This document shows positions 1 through 12,759 of a stretch of 64,000 bases of DNA, in pieces. The notes below the pieces were generated by a model that was not told where the DNA came from, did no database searches, and was given only the letters and a program-made list of their open reading frames with translations. The DNA lies in contig NW_025944227.1 in assembly GCF_000764305.2 (NCBI RefSeq), forward strand, positions 24,694-88,693. The letters are read 5' to 3'. The position numbers and the translations under genes were made by a program. Position 1 is the stretch's first letter. Each line of letters starts with the position of its first letter. This DNA is from Hyalella azteca (lineage: Eukaryota > Arthropoda > Malacostraca > Amphipoda > Hyalellidae).

Positions 1-545
1 CAAAAGTGTAGTAATACTTACAAAAGTTTACTTCTCCGACATGCCATTTGATCATGGTAAATTCCAGTCCAGCCCCTAACGCAAAGTGTAAAGGGAGGAA
101 TCTGAATGGTCCAAAGAGTGTTTTACCAGGCCAATTGGAGAAAAAATTATATAAGATAGATTTTCTGTACTTTTTCATACTTTTTGAAACATGATAATTT
201 ACTTTTTGACTAGGCTTAGTTGTGTTTTTTTAAATTAACTTTATGATTAACCTATTCATGTGTCATACCGCGCAACCCGGCTGACGAGTGTAAACATTAC
301 GGTGTAAACATTCCACGGGGCAAATAACGTTAAGGCCTTTTTTTAGGGTAAGTCGTCTCGCACAACATTTCAAACTCTTATTACACGGTACACCCAACAT
401 AAATTACATTTAACTAATATTTTATCGGTAATATGATGAACTAATTTTCATTTTACTAAAGCAAATTGAAAGCTATTGGCAAGAAGTCTTTCCATGATTT
501 TTGATGAACATAACAGGAACAATCACACGGATGGCCGAAGGATAG
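1..545. other. AT-rich non-coding DNA
   Basis: No gene, RNA or convincing repeat was recognised here. The stretch ends at a short imperfect hairpin (about 546-602) whose arms read as copies of AATATTTCATGGTTGAAT. Confidence 0.5.
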
Positions 546-599
546 AATATTTCATGGTTGAATTAATAATATTCCAGTAATAATATTCAACCATGGAAT

Positions 600-1260
600 A
601 TTTGACTCAATCGACAATTTTACGGACCCGCCTGCGGACTCGCGCAACTGGGCCGCTCATAATTCACTGAATCGACACTTTTGCGGACTCGCCTGCGGAC
701 TCAGCTCAACCGAAGGACTCATAACTCCTACAATACTGAACGGATTTGCTTGAATTTTGGAATATAAGTATTTATTATTGATACGCTGCGGCAGGAATTA
801 TTACAGATTTTTACATAAATTAGTTTTCAATTAAAATTAATAAACGTATTTACTAATCAACCGAAGGACTCGTAACTTCTATAATACTGAACTGATTTTC
901 TTGAATTTTGGAATATAAGTAGTTATTATCGATACGCTGCGGCAGGGATTATTTCCGATTTTTACATAAATTAGTTTTCAATTAAAACTAATAAACATAT
1001 TTTTTATGCAACCGTAGGACTCATAACTCCTACAATACTGAACGGATTTGCTCGAATTTTGGAATATGAGTAGTTATTATCGATACGCTGCGGCAGGAAT
1101 TATTGCAGATTTTTTCATAAATTAGTTTTTAATTAAAACTAATAAACGTATTTTTTGATCGACCGAAACACTCACAACTCCTTCAATACGTAACGGATCT
1201 GCTTGCAATTTGGAACATAAGTATTTGCTGTAAATTCGCTAGTTTATGAATAATCAAAAT
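600..1260 (+). repeat. Interspersed repeat with ~150-bp tandem core, four units
   Basis: A head segment (about 605-712) carries two copies of a motif like CGACAATTTTACGGACCCGC. It is followed by four units starting near 714, 866, 1017 and 1168. Each unit begins with an ACTCATAACTCC-like motif and contains GATACGCTGCGGCAGG. The same head and one core unit occur in opposite orientation at 11956-12125, so this is a dispersed family with an expanded core here. Confidence 0.75.
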
Positions 1261-1988
1261 TAAATAAATATCCAAAATTTTGGATTAAGATGAGAAAACT
1301 TGAACATTGACCCAATAGTTTCGAAGAAGCGCACGGTGTTCATAAATTGGGTACGTTATATAATGTTAGTTATGTGTGTTTGCCTAGTGTCGAGTTTAAA
1401 TTGTTAAATGGGCCTTGCATGACCGATAATTTCCAATTGTCCGGATGCCGTTAGAAGAATTGTAGGATTATCTCATAGAAATTAGTTCCCTGATCCTGTC
1501 TGATCAACCACCTAGGCATTGTTCAATATTATATTTTTACATATCCAGGTTTTGAATTTAAAATACTCAATGCTCCATAATGCCATTAAAATGGTTAATA
1601 TAGTGATTTGAAAAAGAAAAATTTTTGTATACCTCTTTATTAAAAATTGACACAATCATAATTATATCAGTTAGGTTAAGAATTGTCGATCGAGTGAATA
1701 TTTGAGGGAAAAAAAACAAATTCTGGGGTAACTTTTCTTGTTATTGCGTTCAAAATTTCACATGTGAGGAGCTAGTTTTGCTAGTCTGTGACTGTCTGTC
1801 TCTGCAGAAGCTCTCAGGGCCGCCAACGTTCATCATTGCGTTGTCCTGTGGCTTTAAGTCCACCCTGCGTGGACACCCCGAAAAGAAGAAAAGCTAGTCT
1901 GTCTTCGCTAACGCACTCTGTTGTTATTACGAAATTTGCTTAAAGCATAGTTACAAGTTATTAATCATTTATATCTTGAACTGTAAAG
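1261..1988. other. Upstream region of the asteroid-like gene
   Basis: Mostly AT-rich, with a more GC-balanced patch at 1790-1890 about 100-200 bases before the start codon, where the 5' UTR or promoter probably lies. No TATA box or other element is confidently visible. Confidence 0.35.
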
Positions 1989-4900
1989 ATGGGTGTTAAA
2001 GGACTCCCATCTTTCATACGGGAGCATGCCAGAGCTTCTTTGGTGTCTCATAAGCTGTCTAGGTGAGTGAGTGTAGCTGAATAAGCTGATTAACTTGATA
2101 TATCTTATGTTCAAGCTATAAAAATTGAATACATAGTAATAGTATTTCTATCTGCTTTTGAAGATAAAAAGCTTGATTCATGAGTGCAGCTGTGCAGGGA
2201 TGACTTGTGATTTATTTATTCCTGATGAGAAATTACATTATAAATTATATCTCAATCTCATTTACAATCAGAAATTAGTTAGATTACATTTATAGAAATA
2301 TACTCATAAATATATGTCTGGAAATTGTTATATATGTATTTATGTAGACTGTAGTTTTAGTGTAGCCTACCTAGTATAATTACTGTCAACTGAGATTCAT
2401 TTAAAAAAATTTCTTCATATTAACAGTTTACAATTTATTAAGGAATTCTGTTCATGAATATTATAAAATTTCATTCTATTTTTGGTCTTTTATTTCCAGG
2501 TGCCGAGTGATCATAGATGGTAAAAATTTGATGTTTCATCTCTTTGGGAAGTGCAGCAAACAGAAGATGGCTTATGGTGGTGATTATGATGAGTTTGCTG
2601 CAGAAGTTGACCTGTTTTTTAACAGGTAATGGTTATTTGCATTCAATGTTATTTGAATTCAAGGCTGAAATAATGCTTTTTTGACATTAGGTTGGCTATG
2701 TCATATCTGTCTTAGTACTACAAAAGACTAACCAAAAATAAAAGTTGGCAAATTAATAATGTATGATTTGATTATGGTTTTCTTATAAACTAAATTTTAA
2801 GTTTTTCTGTAATAATATTATGAAAAGCTTAAAATTGCACATTAATTTTTTATCAATCAATATTATTAATTATACAATCAATTCCCTGAATTAAAATTTA
2901 TAGAACTAACTCCAAGTTTGCATCACTTGACATCAAGTCTGGAGATATGTACCTATTTTGGGCCAAGGTGTATGAAGGTTTGTTTTTCATAATAAAACCA
3001 GTCAATTATAAATTTTGACAATATCATCCTGCAATGATAACTTATTCCCTACAATTTATCTCCAGGAATCATAATTTATATTTCCTCTTACACTGTGGAA
3101 GGAATATGCTTCAAGTCAGTTCCTGTGTGCTGTCGCCTAATAATCAATGGTTTCTTTGCATGTTATATAATGTTTTCTTTGCAGTCAATAATATTTCTGC
3201 ATTTAATTTAAATATTTAATATTGTTTTAATTTAATTAATATTAATAAATAATATTAACAATAAATATTTAATATTGCAGTCAATAATATTTCTGCAAAG
3301 AAAAAATGTTTTCTTTGCAGTCTGCTTCGATGTGGCATTGAGTCTTGTGTCCTTCTTGATGGTGGTGTGGCAATGAAACTTGCCTCGGTCAAGTGGGCAG
3401 TGCATCTACTCAAGTCTGGCATCAAAACATGTGCTGAAGCCATGCCTGGCAATTGTAAAGATTTGGTAAGGCTTGGCAGACTTAGTTTTTTTTATAATTT
3501 TTGTTTCAGGTAAATGTGTGTTGATTTGGTGAAGCATGGGTAATGTTTTCTTTGAACTTGAGTACGAACCAAAAGGTCGTTTTGCCTGGTAAGGCATCTT
3601 CCTCCATCATTGCGGTGGAATAGACTTTTAACCTACCCAACTTTCCAGTATAAGATGAATTCTTAGGCTGAAATTTGTGTAAGTAAAAGAATTGCCATGT
3701 TGGCAAACTTAATTGTGATATTAGAAACATGAGAGAGAACGAGTGGTGCATTTTAGATTATTGTGAGCCTTTTTTGTACATTGGGATCCAATGAAAATTT
3801 GTTTTAATTTGTTGTTAAATAATGAATTTTAACTGCACACTTGCACTACATTCTGCCGCAGTATTGTTCCATACACGTCTTTGATTTAGATTACTTGGTA
3901 CATTAAGAAGTATATTTGAATTTTTATCACTTGACTTTCAACATGTAAACTGGAAGAAAGAAAGCTACCCTCTAACATTCATGTACAGAATTTAAGGAAA
4001 TGCTAATCAAACAAAGATATTCACTTAAGTTGACAAGACTAGGAAACCCTGATCATGACATGTATTGTATGTGTCAATCTTATAGACTTGTATATATCTT
4101 TGGATTACAATCAATTAGGTACATGAGTAGTAACAAATTATTTAGATTTTTATATTACTGGCTTCAGTAAGCCTCATGGGTTGCAAAGCCATAAACTAAT
4201 AAAACCAAAATCGTTAACACCACAAAGAATCGATTTCATAAACTTCTTCCTGTCTGTCAAATCTCTGCTAATTTTGGATCATGATGGGGCAAATAAGAAA
4301 GTGAAAGGACCAAGTGTCTGGCTTACTTGGCGAGAGATTGCTTGCTAAAAAGGAGCAACCAATCTTGGGCTCTGCCGACCATCTGGCCCACTCAGATGTT
4401 GCCTGCAATGATTGCGAAAAAACTGAATAGCAAGAAATATGATTAGATGAATATAAAGTATAGATTGGTTTTACATGAGCAACCAATTTCAATACTCTTA
4501 TGGATGGTAAGGCCAATAAGTGTAGATTCAGGATAACAGGCTTTGACCCTTAGAAGTCTCCAAATTGAATTGGCCAAAGGCCAGGAAACAAGTTGCCAAC
4601 TATTTCCCATACCTCAAACAGCTGGTAGTTTCAAAGTGTAGTCTGGCCCTCAAGATAGTTGACTGATAGGAACCAACCCCGCCAAACCGTCAACCGTCCC
4701 ATAAAAGCGCGTGTGGCAGGTGGAGTACAGGTTGAGCAGTAGCCAAGCATAAATTGTGCTTTGGGCCAGGTCAGTAAAGAGTCTCATGTTGGAAGATTAA
4801 AGAGGGTGCAAGCAGGCCATTCGGCTTTCCTCCTAAGATGAAAAATTACAGAAAATGTGGAAAAAACTGGCCACGCAAGAACTTTGATTGATTTGAACAA

Positions 4901-7900
4901 AATAATTAAAATCTTGAAATATCAGTGCCATAATGTAAAATTGTGCAAGCAGTTTCATACCTACTAGCGGTACCTTATTAGGCTAATGAATACAAGACAC
5001 GACAATGATTGCCACTCTTTATTTCCTTATATTCATTTGATGCTTTCCTAGCAGTTGTGACGTGCACCAAGTGCCTGATGATAGTAGTTACATAATTGAA
5101 TGACTCATGTAGCTTAAGCTGCTGTCAGTGTTGCCTCCATTTCCATATTTTTCCTGATTGCAGGTGTATCCTCCACTCCTGCGTCAGTTGTTCATCACGA
5201 GAGTGCGTAGTCATGGAATCACCATCTTGCAGTCAGACTCTTCTGCTGATAATGACATCATCACTTTGTGCAATGCTTTCAGTCTTCCCGTGCTCAGCGG
5301 GGACTCGGATTTTTGTGTGCACGGACTAGCATATGTAGACCTGAGGAAACTTCAGTACAACAAGCCTATTGCTGATGAAGAAAATCCCGATCAGTTTTAT
5401 CTCAATTGCTGCATTTTTGATAAACTTAAATTTTGTGATGTAAGTAATTTGAGTTAAAATAAGTAAACATACATATATGGAAGAAATTCATTTTTCTGTT
5501 CCTAGTGTAATGGTTTCTATGAATGAAGCTGAATATGCTTCTATAATGATATGATATTTCAGTGTTGAAAATTAAATACCGATGTTTACTGTGCAATTTT
5601 TTTGTCTATTCACAATAAACAAAAGTGTTTTAGGAGAATATATTAAAAGAATTCCGTGAATTTTTTAGAAATCATTTGAAGCAATTGATTGATTTTATAC
5701 ATTTTGTTCAGGTGATGGATATTCATCCTGACCACATCACGCTTCTGGCAACGCTTGGCATGCGTCCATCGCTCACGCGGTTCAAGTTGTCCCAGTTTGT
5801 CTACAATATCTCAAGGGGTGTAAAACGAGACCATTCTGTGAATACAAGGTATGAACTAGAAGCTTTGAGACCCACTACTCGTCCTAGTCTGTCTAAAATA
5901 TCTCAAGAGGTGTAGAGCGAGACCATTGTCAGAGCAAGGTATGCTCTAGTAAACTTGAGACTTGATAGATACTCAAGTTTGTCTACAATATCTCATGGGG
6001 TATAAATTGGGAAAGTGATATCACTTTGTGAGCATTAGGTATGAAGTAGAAGCCTTGAGATTCACTATCACGAATGACGGGCCAATGCATGTTGATAAAT
6101 GCTTTTATCTAACCTAGAAATTGTGTGATGTTCATAATTTGATGACCCAATTTTTTAAAACGTCTTTGAAGAATCCCGTGTAAGTAGGCAGGTTGAAGTT
6201 TTGAGGATTCAAAGCAAGAGGATTTAAAAGCAACTTTTATGGTTAAAAGTTTCTAATATATAGGATTATTATTAAATTTTCTCCATTCCTAACTGCAGCA
6301 CGCGGAACATGATGGCGGTGAGACACTGGCTGTCTCTTAACAAGGATAAAACCGTGCCGCAAATAATTGAAATGGTTAGTACGTCTCATAAGAGAAGTGT
6401 CTTCTTTATAAAGTGACTTGGGAATATTTTTTTTAAGTTTTGATACTCAATTTAAGATTTTTCTACTTTATAAAATGACTTGGGAATTTTTTTTAAGTTT
6501 TGATACTTAATTTAAGATTTTTCTTCTTTATAAAATGACTTGAGATTTTTTTTCAAGTTTTGATACTTAATTTAAGATTCTTAACCATTAAGTAACAACT
6601 TTGCTGATAAAATCCACTCAAGCTCTGTAGCATATTTCTGCTGCATTCTTAGACTTGCTCTATAGAAACAAATTTTACTTGTTTCTCTGTGACGATAAAG
6701 TGATACGAGTTCAATCAGACAAGCTTTCATAATGAATGCAAAAATCTTTAATGACCAAATTTCTGCATAACACTGCTTCTCTTGCAACACTGTTTCTCTT
6801 GTAACACTGCTTCTCTTGCAACACTGCTTCTCTTGCAACACTGCTTCTCTTGTAAAACTGCTTCTCTTGTAACACTGCTTCTCTTGTAAAACTGCTTCTC
6901 TTGTAAAACTGCTTCTCTTGTAACACTGCTTCTCTTGCAACACTGCTTCTCTTGTAAAACTGCTTCTCTTGTAACACTGCTTCTCTTGCAAAACTGCTTC
7001 TCTTGCAACACTGCTTCTCTTGTAACACTGCTTCTCTCGTAACACTTTTTAGTTCCTCATGTCTGTTTCGTCACCACTCATTTCGCTCCACTTTCTGTCA
7101 ACCCATTAAGTTTATACCTTCCATCTTCTAACTTCTATTTGTTCTCATATTAGTTCTATTTAAGTTTCTTTTAACATCATTTTTTTTCATTTATATCACC
7201 TCTCATATCCATTTTTTCTCCATACATTATGCTTTCTTTATTCACATAGTTCATTCATCGCCTGCCTACTCTCTTCTCGCTTTTCCTTTGTAATGCATCC
7301 ACGTTACCTCAGGTAATAGACCTGCTGCCGCAGTATCAAGAGATGCGCCACAGTCTGCGTACTGCCCTCCAGCGCATCCTGCTAGTGTCTGTCACGTCGT
7401 CCTATCTCATGCCGTGGTTCACCAGTGGTCCAGAAGACCTTCCATGTGGACACGCTGCCTACACATCATCATGTACTCCAGATAGTGACAATCTCACCAC
7501 TCCGGAACTCATTGATCAAATCAAAAGAAAGAAAAAGAAGTTTTCAGCGTACACTGTTTTCCAGGCGTCGTTTCTAGGAGAATTTAAAAGGCGTGACCAA
7601 AGCTGCCCACATGCTGAGACTGCTGCTACTTTTGCAGGTGGTCTGCCTCTACCTCGATGGCTAGTCATAAGTATAAGACTGTGCCTTCTAGATTTCGATG
7701 CTGCTGAAATACTTGTGAAGAAGACGTTATTCTCCTTGCCAATGGTTGAGTCCGTAACCCGAGAATCTGCCTGCTCAATTGCTGTGCCGATCGTCAAAAC
7801 TATGATTGCCATTAGTGATAAAACTTATTTTGAGTATGAGAAAGAGTACTTAGAGGAACAACTTAGATTCTTAGAAGGGACTCCTGGAGAGGAAAGTGCA

Positions 7901-10891
7901 GACTTGGCTGAAATGCTTCGTTGCAATCTAACTGAACGTAAACTTAACTATTTTGCCTACAAGAAAAACATTTGGAAGCTCCGTCGAAATATTGCAACCA
8001 AGAACAAAGAGTTGAAACCCGTTGCTTCGTGTTCAACATCAGTTTCTCAGCTGGCACAACGAATTGAAGAGTTGAAAATACAGCGTGAAGGGACGCCCAG
8101 TGAAAAGTTACTGTGCAACAATTCGCCTGAAATCAAAGTCAAAAAGGGACGACTTTCCAAAGACTCATCTAGGGATGAAACAGGACCAATGTCAGCTATT
8201 GATACTAGCCACATATCTCCGCCTGTGTCATCCTGTTCTCTGCCAGAGGAACAAGCGGTTCCGGATGTTGTTTCAAGTATCAACGAAAATATTTCTTCAT
8301 TTGATATTACTTCAGATGAAAGTAGTTCACTTCCTGTGGAATGCAACAAAGATGAAGGCTCTCATTCTTCTGTTTCAGAGATTCTAAACTCATCTCTCAC
8401 ATCTTTCAAATCAATCGACATTGGCGACGAACTTGTTAATACTTCAAATTTTGATGCCGTAAAGTCACCTGACTTGAGGAATGTAACCTCGGAGTTTGAA
8501 GGAGAACTAAGCAAGAGAAGAGATAGTGACAGTGATTGTTCTTTTTACTCGGCAGTACAGGAAGACATTCAGCACAACATTGATATTGACGCGTGCAACA
8601 ATCTAACCCAGAACTTACATGCATCTGACGATCCATCATTTTTTGCAGAACCAGGATCAGATTTTGACTTCTCCTATTTTGAAAGCAATTTACAGGATGC
8701 CCCTTTAAGTGAGTTAATGGATACCCGCTATGACATCGACGATGAAAGCGAGCTTCAAGAGAAGATTTCCGCCACCGCTGATGACAACCTCTTGACGTCA
8801 TTGCGAATTTCAACTATCGAATTTGGGACTTCCGTAATCTACGATGGCATCCCTGACACCGACTCTGATGATGACGATGTCTTGATAGAAGATGATGAAG
8901 ATCCTTCTATTGTGTACAAACCTGTGATTAATGATCACACATCGACTGCTAATGAAAATTTCTTGAATATGGAAACATCTGCGATTAATGGTGTCCAGAA
9001 AGAGAATGAAGATACCTCTGTTGTGGATGAAAGTACATTCCACGATGATCCAGAAGAGGACAGCGTCGAAGCTGAGATTGTGGACCGTGAAGAAATGCTT
9101 CAATTATTGCAAGAAATCCAAGAGCTTGAAAATTTTAATACTTGTGAAAATTCTGAAGAAATTTTAAATCCCTCTGACATTACAACTGGCGTTGAAGAAC
9201 TGAACCCTATTCATCACAATACGTCAGGCAATTCTCCTTCTAGACTGGCTTTTGGTCATTCAATACCTTCTGATGCAGTTGTTTCTGCCGCAAATATCGC
9301 TTCCTCTAGACTTTCTCAGTTGCAAAAGGATAACCTAATTACGGCATCTTCTGTTGTCTCTGAAGTTACTCCTAAACACGAAGGCACGAGTTCACCAGCT
9401 AAGAAACGTCCAAGTATTCAGTCTATGTCCAAGGCTGAGAATGACACAAACGAGAATGATGCCTTTTCAAGTGATTCTGATTTCATTGTGATGTATACTA
9501 CTAAAGACGGATTTACACTGCGGCTGAAGAAAAAGCTGTCTTCTCCTCTTGAAATGAAATATCGAGACCTTTTCGAAGGGACTCTGAAAAAGTACAGAAG
9601 ACATATCGATAAAGTTGAACAGTACGAGAAAGAGGATAAACTTGTTGATGGATATAGAGAGCGCATTTTAGAAAAGATGACAAATTACTTACGCAAGAAG
9701 ATGCTACCCATTCTGGAAAAGGAAGCAAATGACAACATGGAATCGGTCTTGAGTGTCCGGCTTGATGGTGATTATGAGAACGCTATGCTATATTCTAGTA
9801 ATGCAACTTCAGATCTTCTGCCTTACATCAAACGATCGCTGTCTTTCTTTTGCCGGAAATCTACAATGAAATCTGTGCAAGTCATGAGATTACAGAACGA
9901 GAACAGTTTGTCACAAGTGCCGTCCATATTGTCGCTTCATTTGAAGTGTAACGCTGAACGCAAAGAAATGTTCTGTGAATTCATAAACATGAACTTCAAC
10001 CACGTCAAGCGCCTGCCTAATGATATTCAGTTTGTCATTATATGCGTGTGCTATTGGCACAAAAATAGCCGTCAAGCTGTGACGCACTTTCATCTGTATG
10101 CGATATTGCTAAGCCTAGTGATGTTCTTCTTCGTTGAACAGAAGATAGGCAGGATTAGATGGGATGAAAAATTGAAAGAGATGGTAAGAGTTGAGTCGAA
10201 GAAAACTAACAAAGCTGCCAAGCTTATTGCAAATGCTAAAGACTACATGAAGAACATCTGCTACATAGCATCGCATTTAGATACTTATTCCTGTGCTGTG
10301 GCGGCTGCTGGCTTAGCACGATACCATCAAATCGATCCTGCAGTAGATGCCAAGAGCTTTCAAAGACACTTCATCCACTGCATGTCAGAGTTTCAGTGCT
10401 GCTACGGCACTTTGGCGAGTCTCAACGGTTTATTGGGCAGTCCTTTTTCAGTGCCTACAATGGATCGCGTTTTGAACAACACTTTCGCCTACAATGCATT
10501 TCGCGATTTAACTTCCTGCAAGGACCCTGGCGTTGTGCTCGCTGAACGTCTTGGTCCTGGAAAACAAATGACGTACGCGTTGGATGCTCTTCACTCTTGT
10601 GTTGCAGACATCATTCTTATGCCCAACGTCCTCAATCTGTTTCCGAAGATCGTCAAGTCGGTTGACTCAAGAGGCAAAAAAGTGTCGCAGCTAGTCAATA
10701 ATGTGGATCTACAGACAAAATTACGAAAGGAGCAGATGCGTTTAAAAGAAAGAAATGAACTTTCTGCTATTGATGCTCTCGTCAAGGAGTTCGATTTGAT
10801 GGACTCGAAGAAAACTCCTCTCGTACCTACAAAAGAAAATTCACGAGCCAGAAAACTACCCAAACAGTCGCTCAACAAGCGCAGAAAATAA
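1989..10891 (+). CDS. ASTE1: Asteroid homolog (ASTE1), XPG/FEN1-like nuclease family
   Basis: Seven exons join in frame: 1989-2062, 2500-2625, 3321-3465, 5164-5439, 5712-5848, 6299-6374 and 7313-10891, giving 1470 aa. The start MGVKGLPSFIREH is the usual family N-terminus. XPG-type acidic motifs are VIIDG (Asp31), LLDGG (Asp80) and SGDSDF (Asp162, Asp164). The SEAD motif usual in ASTE1 reads SSAD here, with Ser142 replacing Glu. The last exon carries the asteroid-specific C-terminal region, including a CYWHKNSRQ motif near residue 1190. Residues about 515-1000 are a long Ser- and acid-rich, probably disordered insert with runs such as DTDSDDDDVLIEDDED. This makes the protein about twice the human length (679 aa, from memory). 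Known of the family: Drosophila asteroid is linked to EGF-receptor signalling, and ASTE1 proteins are structure-specific nuclease relatives. Nuclease activity of this copy is inferred only. Confidence 0.93.
3160..3325 (+). repeat. Repeated 3' splice site region in asteroid intron 2
   Basis: The motif TGTTTTCTTTGCAGTC occurs at about 3171-3186 and again at the real acceptor ending at 3320. A shorter copy, AATATTGCAGTC, lies near 3272-3283. Both non-exonic copies are followed by AATAATATTTCTGCA. The real exon continues TCTGCTTCG. Confidence 0.7.
5797..6070 (+). repeat. Three copies of the exon 5 end plus splice donor
   Basis: The last ~50 bases of asteroid exon 5 and the first ~30 of the intron are repeated. 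The donor GTATG stands at 5849 (used), 5939 and 6039, each preceded by a degenerate copy of TTTGTCTACAATATCTCA and followed by a CTAGAAGC/GTAGAAGC-like stretch. Copy 2 carries an in-frame stop (TAG) relative to the exon frame. Confidence 0.85.
6403..6587 (+). repeat. ~62-bp tandem repeat, three copies
   Basis: Three near-identical units of CTTTATAAAATGACTTGGGA plus a T-rich run and GTTTTGATACTTAATTTAAG lie in asteroid intron 6. Confidence 0.85.
6769..7050 (+). repeat. 17-bp minisatellite, about 16 copies
   Basis: Unit CTTCTCTTGTAACACTG with few variants, in asteroid intron 6. Because 17 is not a multiple of 3, it opens long repetitive frames on the minus strand. Those are artefacts, not genes. 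Confidence 0.95.
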
Positions 10892-11849
10892 ATAGTATTC
10901 CATGTCTTCCGAAGTCAGGGGCTGTGATCTAATTTGTCAACGCTGGTTGAGGTTTGTTTTCATTGATAATTTGTTGCTGTTACCATCTATTATAAACCGT
11001 AGAAGAGGGAGGAAAGATTGGCCATGCTCTATCTCGTATTATTAAATCCAAACAATATCGATTTCTGCGACGGAAGCGTGAGACTTAACCGCAGTTCGCT
11101 TCTACTGGTCATCCATAACGTTTTATCCAATTGAGCGGAACCCTTGCTTTGCCATAATGATGCCCTTTTAGTTATGCAATCTCATAAGCCCAACGTTCGT
11201 AATACTACCTGATGCGATAATTTAATCCCTCAAGCGTGTATGTACCGGAACTGAAGATAAAGAGCATCATAGAGAAATAAGAAATAGAGGTGGAGGTGTC
11301 GTGTGCTCCAAATTTGGCATTGATCTCACACATACGGATTGCTGGGCTCGGTATGGCACATTTTAAGGCATTTTAAGTCAAATTCTCTGCAATTACTTTT
11401 CTACGGCAACTAGTTGAAATGTGTTGTCAGGAATTATATTTTTTCATTGCATACTCTACGTGGACGAAGTATTGTTCAATACAAATTTGCGTCACCGTGC
11501 AAACAAACTGTCTTGAAATATAGGTAACCCTAAAATCGTTTTCATTTTTTACTCACGGTCTTGAGTCCCGTCTAGCGCATAATTTATACGTTTGAATTAA
11601 ATATGACTTACCATTGAATAATGAAAATTTAAAATGTACAGGTATGAGCTAGAAAATAAATCTTTAAATTTATTGATACTCAATCAATCGTCAGTTATGG
11701 AAAGATCGGGTTCCAAAGGCCGGATCCCTTGTAAATCAAATCAAGTCACGAAAAATTCAGGAATCGGCAACAGGCCATGGGCCTATTTCTTCAGTGCCGA
11801 CACTTCTATTCTATAATCTTGCAAATAATTCTCGTGAAATTTAATACCG
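10892..11849. other. 3' flank of asteroid gene, no further gene seen
   Basis: Contains the 3' UTR and intergenic DNA. An AATAAA overlaps the stop codon and others occur from about 11656, so the polyadenylation site is not resolved from sequence. Confidence 0.4.
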
Positions 11850-12130
11850 ATACGCGGCGTGGTGGAGTGGTTATGATCCCGAAGACTGGACCAGCGATTT
11901 AGGTTCGAAACCAGAGTCGAAGTTCTGCTCGAATCCGGCAAGTTGGCCACTCGATCGACAATTCTATGGACCCGCCTGTAATTCATGTAAAAGTCTGTAA
12001 TAATTCCTGCGGCAGCGCATCGATAATTAATATTCATATTCCAAAATTCATACAGATCCGTTAAGTATTTAATGGAATTATGAGTGGCCCAGTTGCGCGA
12101 GTCCGCAGGCGGGTCCGTAGAATTGTCGAT
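11850..12130 (+). mobile_element. tRNA-derived SINE-like head joined to an inverted-repeat element
   Basis: An RNA polymerase III A-box-like TGGTGGAGTGG (11860-11870) and a B-box-like GGTTCGAAACC (11902-11912) are spaced as in a tRNA. The acceptor stem does not close, so this is not a functional tRNA gene. Downstream, CGACAATTCTATGGACCCGC (from 11956) and its inverted near-copy (to about 12125) flank one core unit of the family at 600-1260, in opposite orientation. Whether the tRNA-like head belongs to the same element is uncertain. Confidence 0.6.
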
Positions 12131-12756
12131 TCAGTAAGTTGGCCAGGTAATTTTTGGACAGTGAGATTTATGCATAATGATTGACGAATTGTATGACATT
12201 GAACCTGCCGCGAATTCTTAAATGTTCAGGCCTGATCAACGATTGGGCTTGTGTCTTGGTTTTTAACGCTCACACAACAATTAAACATTATAATTATTCT
12301 TTCTGAAGAATTAATGAATGCGGCTGACCTAATATGTTTTTGCAATGTGTGTAATGACGCCCATTCGTATTATTTTTCGAAAAAAATTACTATTGTTACA
12401 TAAACTATGAGAGTTTAGCATCTTCGAAAATTGAAAAAGGGAGTTTATAATGTTGTTTACAACTACAAGGGTTTTAATTGAAGTCTATGTTTGTAGTTGA
12501 AATGCGAGAATTTTTTGTTTAATTGTTATTTATTTTCATGAGATTAGTTTGGATTAAATGAAGTTATTTTTTCCAAGTTCGAATGGTATGTGCTCATTGG
12601 CCAAAGAGGTCACAACCTTTTTAGTTTTCTAAGATTACTACCACAGAAAATATGTCCTGTTCGTCGGTTGGCAACATCGGGCTAGTCTTCAAGCGGAGTG
12701 TTTTGGTTCATGTATGCGGTGATACGAGTGTAATCGTAAATAAAAGTTAATAATAA
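12131..12756. other. Intergenic, probable RPS17 promoter side
   Basis: AT-rich. The last 150 bases, before the ATG-GTGAGT at 12757, are more GC-balanced and may hold the RPS17 promoter. No clear TOP tract is recognised. Confidence 0.3.
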
Positions 12757-12759
12757 TGG
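12757..12759 (+). other. RPS17: Candidate ATG-only coding exon 1 of RPS17
   Basis: RPS17 exon 2 starts directly with the codon after Met (GGT CGC GTT), so an exon ending exactly in ATG is required. Here AATAATAATG is followed by an excellent donor, GTGAGT. The human gene also has an exon ending at its ATG. The resulting intron is 8.1 kb. The alternative ATG-GTGTGT at 16881, downstream of TATTTATA (about 16827), has a weaker donor but would shorten the intron to 4 kb. Confidence 0.5.

Noticed and set aside
6581..7045. Minus-strand frame of EKQCYKRSSV-type peptide repeats
   Set aside because: Product of the 17-bp minisatellite in an asteroid intron. No start context and no family.
7313..10891. 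The large asteroid last exon as an independent intronless gene starting at the ATG at 7343
   Set aside because: The frame continues upstream to a good acceptor at 7312, and six upstream exons supply the XPG part in matching phase.
11850..11930. A functional tRNA gene
   Set aside because: A and B boxes fit, but the acceptor and anticodon stems do not close.
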